Source of the DNA: Hymenobacter radiodurans
Lineage (GTDB): Bacteria; Bacteroidota; Bacteroidia; Cytophagales; Hymenobacteraceae
Direction of reading: 5' to 3'
NCBI RefSeq assembly: GCF_004355185.1
Contig: NZ_CP037922.1
Location: 3,938,001-4,002,000 of the forward strand
DNA: 64,000 bases
Part shown: piece after piece, positions 1 through 9,398 of the stretch
How the letters are laid out: every line of letters begins with the position of its first letter
How positions within the stretch are numbered: position 1 is the stretch's first letter
The notes under the pieces: model-generated
Databases searched by the model: none
What the model saw: the letters and a program-made list of their open reading frames with translations, nothing else
Told to the model about the DNA's origin: nothing
Made by a program: the position numbers and the translations under genes

Positions 1-108
1 GCCGAGAGCTATAACAAAGCCATGGAGCTGGGAGCCAATGATTTTTTATCAAAACCACTTGACTTTGCTACGTTAAGGCAAAAACTACTTCTCCTGAATA
101 CTATCTGA
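1..108 (+). CDS. Response regulator receiver domain, C-terminal fragment
   Basis: The window opens inside a gene. Frame 1 reads 35 residues to a TGA at 106-108 and contains AMELGANDFLSKPLDF, the usual last strand and helix of a CheY-like receiver domain with the conserved Lys-Pro. The protein stops soon after the domain, so it is a single-domain regulator or ends with its receiver domain. It lies 10 bp upstream of the REC-cyclase gene on the same strand, so the two are probably co-transcribed parts of one signalling pathway. The partner kinase must lie outside the window. Confidence 0.8.
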   Translation, partial: AESYNKAMELGANDFLSKPLDFATLRQKLLLLNTI

Positions 109-118
109 AAGCCGCGCT

Positions 119-1165
119 ATGAAAACCAAAATACTGGTGGTAGATGATGAGGCTGACTTAGAGTTGCTGATCAAGCAGAAGTTCCGACGCAAGATTCGCG
201 AAGGCACCTATGAGTTTCGTTTTGCCCACGATGGACAGCAGGCGCTGGATAAGCTCAAAGAGCAGCCGGATGTCGATATCGTTCTCTCTGATATCAACAT
301 GCCCGTGATGGATGGGCTGACGCTGCTGACCAAGCTACCCGAGGTAAACCCAACCCTGAAAACCGTGATGGTTTCGGCTTACGGCGATATGCAGAATATC
401 CGCACGGCCATGAACCGCGGCGCCTTCGACTTCGTGTGCAAGCCCGTCGATTTTGCTGACCTGGAAGTAACCTTGGAGAAGACAATTGCACAAGTACAGC
501 AGCTGCGCGAAACTCTGCGGGCGATTCAGGAAAACAACATCCTGAAGATGTACGTGGACGAAACGGTCATCAATTTTATGGCCCGCCCCGGCTTGGAAAA
601 CCGCCTGATGGCCAGTGAAAGCATTGAGGCCACAGTGGTTTTTATTGATATCTGCGGCTTTACCGCACTGGCCGAGAAGCTACAGGCCGATGCCTTAGTG
701 CGCTTGCTGAATCTGTATTTTGATCAGATGGTGAAGGAGATTATTGCGCAGGGCGGCTACATCGACAAGTTTATGGGCGACGCCGTGATGGCTGTTTTCC
801 GGGGCACTTTTCACCTCGACCGCGCCATCGATGCGGCCTTATCAGTGCGGACCTTGCTTCAAACCAACGCGGAGCCCCTCCCCGATGGCATCACGTACCG
901 GCCTGATGTAGCCATTGGCATCAGTACGGGAGAAGTAGTGTCAGGCAATATCGGGTCGGCCTCGCTGAAGCGGCTAGATTATACCATCATCGGGGATACC
1001 GTGAACCTGGGGCAACGTTTGCAGTCGGTCGCCCAGCCCGGACAGATTCTCATTACCGAGGCTACTTATCAGCAGGTAAAAGAGTCGTTCCAATGTCAGC
1101 CCGTGCAGGAGTTTACCCTAAAGAACAAGGCCAAACCTGTGATGACGTATGAAGTAGTATCGTAG
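119..1165 (+). CDS. Response regulator with class III adenylyl cyclase output domain
   Basis: 348 residues. Residues 1-125 are a receiver domain with acidic residues D9/D10, phospho-acceptor D58 (VLSDINMP) and K108. A helical linker (about 120-165) leads to a class III nucleotide cyclase domain (about 170-348). The two metal-binding aspartates are D177 (FIDICGF) and D221 (KFMGDAVMAVF). K217 and D287 (DYTIIGD) fit the adenine-selecting Lys/Asp pair, and N296 and R300 fit the transition-state pair, so the cyclase looks catalytically complete and specific for ATP. By family knowledge, phosphorylation of the receiver would control cAMP synthesis in the cytoplasm. It follows another receiver-domain gene by 10 bp, which suggests a phosphorelay operon. 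Its effector is not visible here. Confidence 0.9.
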   Translation: MKTKILVVDDEADLELLIKQKFRRKIREGTYEFRFAHDGQQALDKLKEQPDVDIVLSDINMPVMDGLTLLTKLPEVNPTLKTVMVSAYGDMQNIRTAMNRGAFDFVCKPVDFADLEVTLEKTIAQVQQLRETLRAIQENNILKMYVDETVINFMARPGLENRLMASESIEATVVFIDICGFTALAEKLQADALVRLLNLYFDQMVKEIIAQGGYIDKFMGDAVMAVFRGTFHLDRAIDAALSVRTLLQTNAEPLPDGITYRPDVAIGISTGEVVSGNIGSASLKRLDYTIIGDTVNLGQRLQSVAQPGQILITEATYQQVKESFQCQPVQEFTLKNKAKPVMTYEVVS

Positions 1166-1186
1166 CGGAGCCGGCCACCAAGCCGG

Positions 1187-1861
1187 TTATAGCGGCGGCG
1201 GGGCCAGTACCGCCTTTATTTTGGTACCAGCTAGTAGCGAGCCGCCGGCCACGCGGTCCAAGCGCAAGTCTACGAACAGGGAGCCGTCGGTGCTGATATG
1301 ACTGCCTAGTACTACGCCGCTCGCGGCGAAGGTCTTATCGTCTGCGCGACTAATATTTGCCCCCCAACCCGGCGCAACAGGCTGGGTATAAAGACTGGGG
1401 GGCATTATTTGAATCTGAAACGGCTCTAGTTCCAGCAGCGAAGCTACCACGGTATTAGGAGACAGGTAGGAACTGCCATCAATCAGGCGCTCAGCAACCA
1501 AGGCATTCATGGGTGCCACTACAAAGTTGTGGTCGTAGCCCTTCACCAGAATCTCGCCTTTGTGCACGTATTGCCCTGGCACGAAGAATATTCGCTTGAT
1601 CCGCCCTTTGGTACGAGCGAGCAGCGGTGAATGACGGCTTGTCGTCACGATTCCCGGCAACTCCTCCAACACAGGCCGCGGCGCGTCAGCGAAAGCACCT
1701 TTACTCGCTGGCCCAGTTTTTTGCGCTACCCGCTGATCTGCATCGTCTACTTTCTCTGCCAGCGAGCCGCTCCACCAGCATCCGCTACAGCTCATTGCCA
1801 CCAACAGGGCTATTGCGGATAATCTTGTAGCAGGCGAAATGAATGTGTACTGATTGCCCAT
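1187..1861 (-). CDS. Small periplasmic adaptor-like (HlyD/biotinyl-lipoyl fold) lipoprotein
   Basis: 224 residues. The N-terminus has a hydrophobic segment (SAIALLVAMS) followed by CSGC, which suggests a signal peptide and probable lipidation, although the lipobox is not canonical. The middle (about residues 75-150) has the pattern of a barrel-sandwich hybrid domain: a glycine-rich RTKGRIKRIFFVPGQYVHKGEILVKG stretch and a return strand FVVAPMNALVAERLIDGSSYLSPN. The C-terminal strands resemble the beta-barrel part of efflux adaptors. It lacks the long coiled-coil hairpin of full adaptors, so it may be a minimal or divergent family member. It is convergent with the cyclase gene (21 bp apart), and no pump subunit is adjacent. 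Confidence 0.6.
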   Translation of the reverse strand: MGNQYTFISPATRLSAIALLVAMSCSGCWWSGSLAEKVDDADQRVAQKTGPASKGAFADAPRPVLEELPGIVTTSRHSPLLARTKGRIKRIFFVPGQYVHKGEILVKGYDHNFVVAPMNALVAERLIDGSSYLSPNTVVASLLELEPFQIQIMPPSLYTQPVAPGWGANISRADDKTFAASGVVLGSHISTDGSLFVDLRLDRVAGGSLLAGTKIKAVLAPPPL

Positions 1862-2395
1862 AAATAAAGTATTTGCCTGAAACCAAACACTACTAATGGC
1901 ATTATATAAAACCTTATGTCATGTCCTGACTGGTTTCATGTTCGCGCGCTCCAAGCCCGGATGGAAGCCATAGTTCGAATAAGATAAATGCTTTACTCAG
2001 GTTCTCACCTCATGGAGTCCATATTACCAACCAGCCTTATAAAAGCTCATTGATTGAATGGGTATTAATGCCAGATCAACTGACAACCCAATATGCACCT
2101 CCATTTAAAGTAATTATATGTCAATCGGGTGGACAGCTCATTACAGGATAATAGCTGGCCCTTCGAATCTCTTACAGCTTTAGTAAGAGTACTAAACTAC
2201 ACTTTTTTAAAAGTATTTCAATATACTATTGAATGTTTCTATTAAAAAAAGCCCGCCATTATGTCCATATCTTCAGTGGCTCTCTACCATCAGCTTAGTA
2301 TTCAGTTTGCATCCATCATATAAACCAAACCGGGCATAACCTGCAACTAGCAGCATGCCATAATCTTTCGATTCGGGAAAGGTTTGTGTGATTAT
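1862..2395. other. AT-rich intergenic stretch without recognisable genes
   Basis: This stretch is clearly more AT-rich than the flanking genes. I see no convincing open frame, RNA gene or strong hairpin in it. Together with 2396-4134 it forms a low-GC block that may have been acquired as a unit. Confidence 0.5.
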
Positions 2396-2614
2396 CTATT
2401 CACTCATATAGCGCCACCGGGCATGAGCCTTGCGCCGAACAAAGAGCAGAGTACGAGGTGCCACTGAAGTTCGCGGGCCCTCGCTTTGGGGCGTAATCTC
2501 CTCTAATGTGGCTTGGCTACTGGAGAGCAGTACTTGAATGCGTAGGCTTGAGGAGCAAATAGGGTAGCGCAACAAGAGATTCAGCGCAGTTTGTATTTCT
2601 TTTTCAGTTGCCAT
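2396..2614 (-). CDS. Small hypothetical protein, doubtful
   Basis: A 72-residue frame starting MATEKEIQTALNLLLRYP. The first part is a plausible amphipathic helix; the rest is basic (FVRRKAHARWRYMSE) with no recognised domain. No good ribosome-binding site precedes the ATG. It lies alone in an AT-rich region between divergent neighbours. It could be a real small gene or a chance frame. Confidence 0.25.
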   Translation of the reverse strand: MATEKEIQTALNLLLRYPICSSSLRIQVLLSSSQATLEEITPQSEGPRTSVAPRTLLFVRRKAHARWRYMSE

Positions 2615-2859
2615 AACCTAAGACTAAAAAGCTTATTGTTGAGCTACCAATCTCATGCCATGTTACTAAATCCACTATTTCACCTTGTACTATTCACATG
2701 ATACCCCTACAAACACCTGCTTTTAGTTTGTATACCACTCAAAACAGGGTCATGTTGAATGTACTATTTCTACCCTGTTTAGTGTTCCCCCTATGTTACC
2801 TTTTTCAGAGTATATCATCTTATAGAGAATAGCTTTGTGTTTCACTTGGCAAATTCGTT

Positions 2860-4134
2860 ATGCTATTACCCAATACAGGCATCCCTGATCAACTGATTAA
2901 TAAAGAAGACACTAAAATCAGATATAGCCTAGAGGCACTACGAGGAGTAGCGGCATTCATTGTGGTATGGTGCCATGCGATCGAAAATTTTAACTTCTTA
3001 GATCCGCATTACTCGCCAAAAGGGGTATTAGCTTTTCTACCGCCTTCACATCTGAGTGTACTTCTATTTTTTGTTCTTTCAGGCTATGTGATTGGCCTTT
3101 CCACAAAACAGCGTCTGGCGAGTAAAGCAACTATTAGAACATATCTTAAGAAACGCTTCTTACGCATCTATCCTATCTATTTTGTAAGCATGGTGGTGGC
3201 GGTGCTAATAGCGCAGCCTTACCCAATAAAAACATTGCTTGGAAATTTTACACTTACTCAGGTTTTACTTACGCCGCTAGTAATTGAGAATGGCCCATCG
3301 TGGTCGTTGCACTATGAGGTCCTTTACTATCTTCTATTTATACCTATCTCCTTTTTTAGAGTTCCTCCTTTTCCAGCAGCTATTATCTGTATGTGCATTG
3401 GCGTAGCAAATATGTACGCAGCACCTGATGCTCCATTACTGAGCTCTTATGCGTTTGGATTCGCCTTTTGGTTGGTCGGCTTAGGATTGGCCCACTCTGC
3501 AAAGCATCTTCCGGATTTTCAAACCTCTTACCAAGTTCTTATCGGTATGTTACTGGTGCTACTCAGTATGTATCAGTTTAATATACTCGAAACAGTTACT
3601 CTCAAGGTAACGAGATTACTAACGGGCGAAACGTTATTTTTTAAGCCTGGTAAGCCTTACGAAACGCAAATCAGATTTAATGACATGGCGTTTTTGCCGT
3701 ACGCAGCCGCTTATATATTACTATTTGCTGACAAGAGCTTCCCCTATCGTCGTATTATATTAATATGCTTGTTCGGGTTACCCGCCTTAACGTTCGGCTA
3801 CTTGGCTCTACGTTTTAAAGAACTGGATTTGGCTTCTTATATCTTGGCCACGTTCTTTTATCTGATGGGTATCGCAGCAATGCTCGTCAAATCTGATGCG
3901 CTCGAACAATTATCTCAAAGACTAATGAATCCTTTAATTAAGTTAGGTAGCATTTCGTATGGAATGTATATTATACATATACCTATTCTGTTTATTTTCC
4001 ACAGAGTAGAGACTTTCTCAGGTACAGCGCTAACTTATTGGGTGCGTTTTGCAATTGCTATTCCAGCAGTGATCTTAGCCGCCTACTGGTTAGAAAAAAA
4101 GTTTCAACCGAGGGTGCGAAGTCTTTTTCATTAA
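2860..4134 (+). CDS. Acyltransferase 3 family (OafA/YrhL-like) membrane protein
   Basis: 424 residues. The N-terminus has the family signature RYSLEALRGVAAFIVVWCHA, whose histidine is the conserved catalytic one, followed by LFFVLSGYVIGLS and RFLRIYPIYFVS in the first membrane segments. About ten hydrophobic segments follow, and the C-terminus (YGMYIIHIPILFIFHRV) matches the last family motif. Such proteins move acyl groups, often acetyl, onto surface polysaccharides or lipids from the cytoplasmic membrane. The gene is noticeably AT-rich compared with the genes after 4570, is flanked by AT-rich intergenic DNA, and has no envelope-biosynthesis neighbours, which suggests acquisition. The substrate cannot be told from sequence. 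Confidence 0.85.
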   Translation: MLLPNTGIPDQLINKEDTKIRYSLEALRGVAAFIVVWCHAIENFNFLDPHYSPKGVLAFLPPSHLSVLLFFVLSGYVIGLSTKQRLASKATIRTYLKKRFLRIYPIYFVSMVVAVLIAQPYPIKTLLGNFTLTQVLLTPLVIENGPSWSLHYEVLYYLLFIPISFFRVPPFPAAIICMCIGVANMYAAPDAPLLSSYAFGFAFWLVGLGLAHSAKHLPDFQTSYQVLIGMLLVLLSMYQFNILETVTLKVTRLLTGETLFFKPGKPYETQIRFNDMAFLPYAAAYILLFADKSFPYRRIILICLFGLPALTFGYLALRFKELDLASYILATFFYLMGIAAMLVKSDALEQLSQRLMNPLIKLGSISYGMYIIHIPILFIFHRVETFSGTALTYWVRFAIAIPAVILAAYWLEKKFQPRVRSLFH

Positions 4135-4161
4135 GAATTCACAAACAAATTGTGAAGTAAC

Positions 4162-4193
4162 AAAAAAAGCCCCCGAAACCGGGGGCTTTTTTT
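4162..4193. terminator. Bidirectional intrinsic terminator
   Basis: Stem GCCCCCG/CGGGGGC with an AAAC loop, flanked by a run of A on the left and T on the right. It can end both the acyltransferase gene (plus strand) and the tmRNA gene (minus strand). Confidence 0.9.
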
Positions 4194-4201
4194 AAATAAC
4201 G

Positions 4202-4569
4202 TGGAGCTGCAGGGATTCGAACCCTGGTCCAGACAAGGAAACCGACGAGCTTTCTACGTGTGTATCTATGCTTGAATTGTCGGGGAAATCCGGGCGCACA
4301 TCAGGCCTTTAGATCTCCCTTAGATGCAGTTGTTTTCGCCTGAGCATCACACCTCTGCCCAAACTATCCCTTTACTTACGACGTCCCGTGCTCACCCGTG
4401 AAAAGGAAGACGGATGCGGAACGATGGCATTACTTAGTACCTAGACTAAGCAGCCATGGCGTAGCTATACTCGCCATTTACTGTTCGAATGACTTTTTAA
4501 CAGGAGATCCATTCAACTCCTGACACGCTTACTCGCGACCTGCACAAGCTGTCAATTCCAGTCAGCCCC
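4202..4569 (-). ncRNA. ssrA: Transfer-messenger RNA (tmRNA)
   Basis: On the minus strand the 5' end starts GGGGCUGACUGGAAUUGACA at 4569 and the 3' end is a T-arm (CAGGG-UUCGAAU-CCCUG) followed by CAGCUCC and discriminator A at 4202. The 5' GGGGCUG pairs with the 3' CAGCUCC as the acceptor stem. CCA is not encoded (CGT follows), so it would be added by nucleotidyltransferase. The tag frame ends NGEYSYAMAA followed by UAG, close to the tags of other Bacteroidota. tmRNA with SmpB rescues stalled ribosomes and marks the product for proteolysis. The length of 368 nt is normal for a one-piece tmRNA. Confidence 0.95.
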
Positions 4570-4722
4570 AAATTAGAAAGAACGATGCCCGCGCCGAAGA
4601 GCGGGGTGCGAATGTACGCACATCACGGAGAAAACGTTGCTGGGGGGCTTTTTTGTTCCCACAAATTGCCCCCCAGCCCCAGTATAAAGCCCAATAATCG
4701 TCTCCTACGCGCCGCTAGCTCT

Positions 4723-6905
4723 TTACTTCATAGCAGAGGTTTTGGGTTGGAAGGCCGGCACTCCGGTTTGCCAGAGTCCGAAGGCCAACAAGTCGGCCAT
4801 GGTTTCGAACTGCTTCTGCTTGGAGTCGCCGATGCCGTGACCGGCGTCGTAGTCGGTGAAAAACAGGATGGGCTTGTTGGAGGCGTTGCTGGCTTGCAAA
4901 CGAGCGGCAAACTTGGCCGGCTGCCAGGCAATAACGCGCGGATCGTTGAAGCCGGCCGTAATGAGCGTGGCGGGGTACTTAGTTCCCTCCTTTAGGTGCA
5001 GATAAGCATCCATCTCCAGCAGGGCCTTGCACTCATCCTCCTTGGCTACGGTGCCAAATTCGGGAGCGTTTACGGGGCCATTAGGCGAATTCTCCATCCG
5101 GATGGCGTTCAGGCAGCCCACCTCCGGCATCGCGACGGCAAACAGATCGGGGCGCTCCGTCATGGCCCGGCCAATGAGGATACCGCCGGCGCTGCCACCG
5201 TTGATGGCGATGCGGCCGGGAGCGGTGTACTTGTTTTTAACGAGGTACTCGGCGCAGGCAATAAGGTCTTTCCAAGTGTTGGGCTTCGTGGCTTTCTGTC
5301 CGGCTTTGTGCCAGGCTTCGCCCATCTCGCCTCCCCCGCGCACGTGGGGCACCGCAAATACGCCCCCCTGTTGGGTCCAAAGCAGGTAAGGTGGGTAAAA
5401 GAAAGGGTTTGCGGAAATGGAATAGGCACCGTAGCCCACCATCAATATGGGTGCAGAACCGTTGCGTGGAGTACCTTTTTTGTACACCAACGATAAGGGC
5501 ACCTGCACCCCATCGTGCGAAGGCACCATGAGTTCCTCCACGACCAAATCTGCAAACTCCGGGTACTGCGCTTCGGAGGAAATGGGCTCGAGTGTAAACT
5601 TCTTGGTGGCGGCGGTGTAGCGGTAGCGAGTACGGTCGGTGGTCCAGCCTACGGGCAGTATCCACAGGTCGGGTGAGTCGGCATTCTTGGTTTGTAGCGT
5701 AATGGTTCCGGCGGCTTGGGGCAGCGGAATACGCTCCACGTTTTTGCCCCCTTTGGCCACGAAGTAAAGCGAGGCTTCTACCCCATTCTTGGTGCGCACG
5801 AAATACAGTCCATCTTTCGTGACTTTGAGCTGCTCCATATCAATGGCCTCGTTAGGGCTTTCCGGCACCAGCAATTCGGCGGTAGCTACGTCGGGCTTGG
5901 CCACCGGCATGCGCATGATTTTCTGGCGGGGGCATTTTTGGAGGTTATGAAGTACACATACTTCGCGTCGGTCGCGAAATTAGTAACCTCCTGCCCAGGC
6001 TTAAAAAGTGGCTTCCAAGCAATTTTGGGCCGAGCAAGCTCTGCTACCGGAGCGTAATATATATGCTGATACCGATCTACGGAGCTGATAAGACCATACA
6101 AGAGCTTGGTGTCGCGGTCGTAATAAGCGTAGGGATAATCGGAGGGCCTGATGCCTAAAGTCGGGTAGAGTTTGGCCGAAAACACCGGCCGGTCCTGGCT
6201 GGGTGGCGTACCTACTTGGTGCAGCAACGACTGCGTGTTGAGGCGAGCCGTCGGATCGTTCACATCGCGCCCATTCAGAGGCACGTAGGTAAAGCTGTTG
6301 CCGTCTTGTAGCCACTCGCCCACTCCCCAAGTATTCTCCAGCTTTTCAGGGTAGAGCTTTTTCCCGCTCACGTCCATAATGCGCAAGGTGCCTACTTCAG
6401 CGCCCTTTTCGCTAATTTCAAAAGCTACTTTAGAGCCATCGTAGGAGGGCGAAAAGCTGTTGACGGTATACACTTTCCCTGTCTCAAACGCTTCCGGGTC
6501 GAAAAGCAATACCTCAGTCCCTTTGTAGCCGTCGCGGCAATACAGCTTGGGCTGCTGATCCTGGGGGCGAATTTTGAGGTAGAAGTAACGGTCGTTATCG
6601 GCTATTTTCAACTCGCGTACCTGCTCGGCTTTGCGCGCATCAAACTCCTTCATTTTATCTAGAAGCCCCTGACGCCCCGGAATGGCATTCAGCGTCTGAC
6701 GAGCGTAATCGGCCTGCGCCTTCATCCAAGTCTGGACGGCCGGGTCGGTTAGGGTTTCAAGGTTGCGGTAGGGGTCGGTTACTTTGATACCAAAATACTC
6801 GTCAGTAGCCGGGACCGAGGGCGCCGCCGGCGGATTTGTTTGTGCCCAGGTTAGTCCAACGGCTTGAAGCGAAAGCAGACAGAAAGCCAATAGCGTTTTT
6901 TTCAT
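4723..6905 (-). CDS. Prolyl oligopeptidase family serine peptidase (S9A), interrupted by one frameshift
   Basis: The N-terminal part (5886-6905) starts with signal peptide MKKTLLAFCLLSLQAVGLTWAQ and reads through the beta-propeller. The frame breaks in the G5 tract 5928-5932 (plus strand), and the C-terminal frame continues to 4723. Adding one base there reads KNAPRQKIMRMPVAKP and gives 727 residues, normal for S9A. The catalytic domain carries GGSAGG (nucleophile Ser), a late acid (AGFNDPRV) and AGHGIG (His). The family cleaves short peptides after proline; the signal peptide puts this one in the periplasm. A second, unrelated S9 member lies at 61181. The break is probably a homopolymer undercall, but a real mutation is not excluded. 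Confidence 0.9.
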
Positions 6906-7263
6906 GACAGGTCTGGTTAAGGTTGGTATGAAGACTGGGCACTGTATAGATAAAAGCTTGAGACAGAGAAGTCATGGCAGGTAGATCAGGACGCTACTGC
7001 CTATTCTAATAAGTGCTGTATGCTACTGAAACAGAAGGCTACGTGCAGCCTCCTATTCACTCAATCCAAGTGATATGGAAGGACGCATTATCACACATAA
7101 GATAGTTTGGAAAATCGACCAAACAAATCAAAAATCTACATTATCCATCTGTTAGTCAATGATATAATATAATTACAATATTAAAGTTAATACAACCGCA
7201 TTGGGCTGATGCTAGTGGCGTGCAACGCCTAAAATGCAGTCGGATGCGCCACTTGGATTGCCT
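6906..7263. other. AT-rich divergent intergenic region
   Basis: This lies between the divergent peptidase and dnaX genes. It is AT-rich, especially 7080-7190, and holds the promoters of both genes. No conserved RNA or repeat was recognised. Confidence 0.5.
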
Positions 7264-7271
7264 ATCTTTGT
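7264..7271 (+). promoter_or_regulatory. Candidate Bacteroidota -7 box of dnaX
   Basis: TATCTTTG matches the Bacteroidota TAnnTTTG -7 element. It ends 10 bp before the dnaX ATG, which would give a very short leader. Confidence 0.45.
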
Positions 7272-7281
7272 AGATAGAAGT

Positions 7282-9349
7282 ATGGAAAATTTCGTCGTTT
7301 CGGCCCGTAAGTACCGTCCTGCCACCTTTCGGAGCGTGGTGGGGCAGCAGCACGTGACTACCACGCTGCAAAACGCTATTGTCAGCAACCACCTAGCCCA
7401 GGCTTTCCTGTTTTGCGGCCCGCGCGGGTGGGCAAAACCACTTGCGCCCGCATTCTGGCCAAGACCATCAACTGCCAGAACCTCTCGCCCGAAACGGAAG
7501 CCTGCGACCAGTGCGAGTCGTGCCGCTCGTTCAACCAGAACGCCTCGTTCAACGTGCACGAGCTGGATGCAGCCTCCAACAACTCCGTCGAGGACATTCG
7601 CTCCTTAGTCGAGCAGGTGCGCTACGCCCCCCAGACCGGCAAATACAAGATCTACATTATTGACGAGGTGCACATGCTCTCCAACGCGGCCTTCAATGCC
7701 TTTTTGAAGACCCTGGAAGAGCCGCCCTCCTACGCCATTTTCATCCTGGCTACCACCGAGCGGCACAAGATCATTCCCACGATTCTGTCGCGCTGCCAGA
7801 TCTTCGATTTCAACCGGATTCGGGTTGATGACATCGTGGGTCACTTGGGCTACATCGCAAAGCAAGAGCACATTACGGCCGAGCCGGATGCACTGCATTT
7901 AGTAGCGCAGAAGGCTGACGGCGCTCTGCGCGATGCCTTGTCCATCTTCGATCAGATGGTCACGTTTTCGGGCAACTCGCTCCGCTATCAGGATGTGGTG
8001 CAGAACCTGCACATTCTGGACTATGAATACTACTTCCGGCTGGTCGATTTTCTGGTGAGCGAAAACCTCTCCGGCTCGCTGCTTTTGCTGGAGGAAATCA
8101 TGCAGAACGGCTTCGACCTGCACAACTTTGTGGTGGGCGCGGCCGAGCATTTGCGTGGCTTGCTGGTGTGCAAAGACCCGGTAACGGTGCAGTTGCTGGA
8201 GGTTTCGGAAGGCATTCGGGCGCGCTACGTGCAGCAGGCTCAGGCGGCGCCGCTGCCGTTTTTGCTGTCGGCCCTGAATCTGATCAGCCAGTGTGACCGG
8301 GAGTTTAAGCAAGCCAAAAACCAGCGCCTGCACGTGGAGCTGACGCTGATGAAGCTGACGTATCTCAACGGCGCGGTGCAGTTTGCGCGCGAGCTAGGCG
8401 CTGGCTCCAACGGGTCGGCGAACGGCGAGGCTAAAAAAAAAGTAGCGTAAATAGTTCAGCGCCGCAAAATGTCCCCCAGCCTACTCCCGTAACTGGTCTA
8501 AGCGCTCCAATGGCGCGGCCAGTAGCGGTTCCGGCGGCACCTGCTGCCTCTATTACTCCGGCTTCGAGCAATGGGGTAGCTAAAATACCCCCCAGCGCTA
8601 CTTTATCAGAATCAGAACTCGTGTCGGCACCCGCTGAACCGGAGGAGATAATTCCGGTGGAAAGCGGCGTGGAGGAATTGCACGACACGCCCAGCATCGA
8701 AGACGAAGAGGCTGACTTGCCAACAGCACAGCATCAGGTGCTTGATACGGTGCCGCACGTGGATACCGGCGCGCCCAGTGTAGCCGGTCACGAGCCAGGT
8801 CAAACGCCACCAGCGCCAAAAATGCCCCCCGCTCCCTCGCTGGCCGCTGTCAAGCCGCTGAATGGAGCTAGTAAGATTCCGAGTCTGAAAGACCTCAAAG
8901 CCCAGGTGGCCCAGCAGGCCACCGTGGTCAAAAATGCCCCCCAGGAAGTGGCTGAGCCCAGTGGGCCCGCACTTGGTCTGCCGGCCGTGGACGAAGAACT
9001 GCTCCAGCGCGTGTGGCAGGAGTTGAAAGAGGAAAAACGGGCGCAGGACCGTATGAGTGAGTACATGGTGCTGAATCGGCCGGTGACGGTTAATGAGCAG
9101 CATGTCATTGAGCTAGTGGTCGACAATCCTATTCAAATTGATCAGTTCAATGATTTTCGGATTGAGTTTCTGACCGAGCTGCGGCGGCGTACGGGCTACC
9201 CGCGCCTCACGGTGCAGCCCGTGATGGGGGAGCAGGTGCAGACGGCGCGCAAGCTGTATACCTCGGCCGATAAGTTTGAATATCTGGCCGACAAGTTTCC
9301 GTCCCTTCGTGAGATGAAGCAACGGCTGGGGCTCGACACTGATTTTTAA
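7282..9349 (+). CDS. dnaX: DNA polymerase III subunit gamma/tau, interrupted by an indel and an A9 frame change
   Basis: Piece 1 starts at ATG 7282 (MENFVVSARKYRPATFRSVVGQ). It breaks inside Walker A: FCGPRG is followed by VGKTT in another frame, and one missing G in 7426-7428 restores GPRGVGKTT. Piece 2 has the four-Cys zinc site (INCQNL...ACDQCESCRSF), the DEVHML Walker B and SRC sensor. It ends AKKKVA-stop at 8450, just after an A9 tract (8433-8441). A -1 shift, or one extra A, at that tract joins it to a Pro/Ala-rich linker and tau-like C-terminus ending LGLDTDF at 9349, 689 residues in all. The short zero-frame product would resemble gamma and the shifted one tau. The protein is the clamp-loader ATPase of the replisome. 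Confidence 0.92.
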
Positions 9350-9398
9350 GGTATTGGTTGAGCGTTAGGCTCTTCTTACATCCACAAGCCTACACATA

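Noticed and set aside
4585..5496. Plus-strand frames of 136 and 166 residues across the prolyl oligopeptidase
   Set aside because: They lie opposite the conserved catalytic domain of the minus-strand gene and show no family.
7426..7428. Programmed frameshift in dnaX at the Walker A motif
   Set aside because: The break falls inside GPRGVGKTT, so both partial products would be non-functional; a missing G explains it. Only the A9 tract downstream is a credible slippage site.
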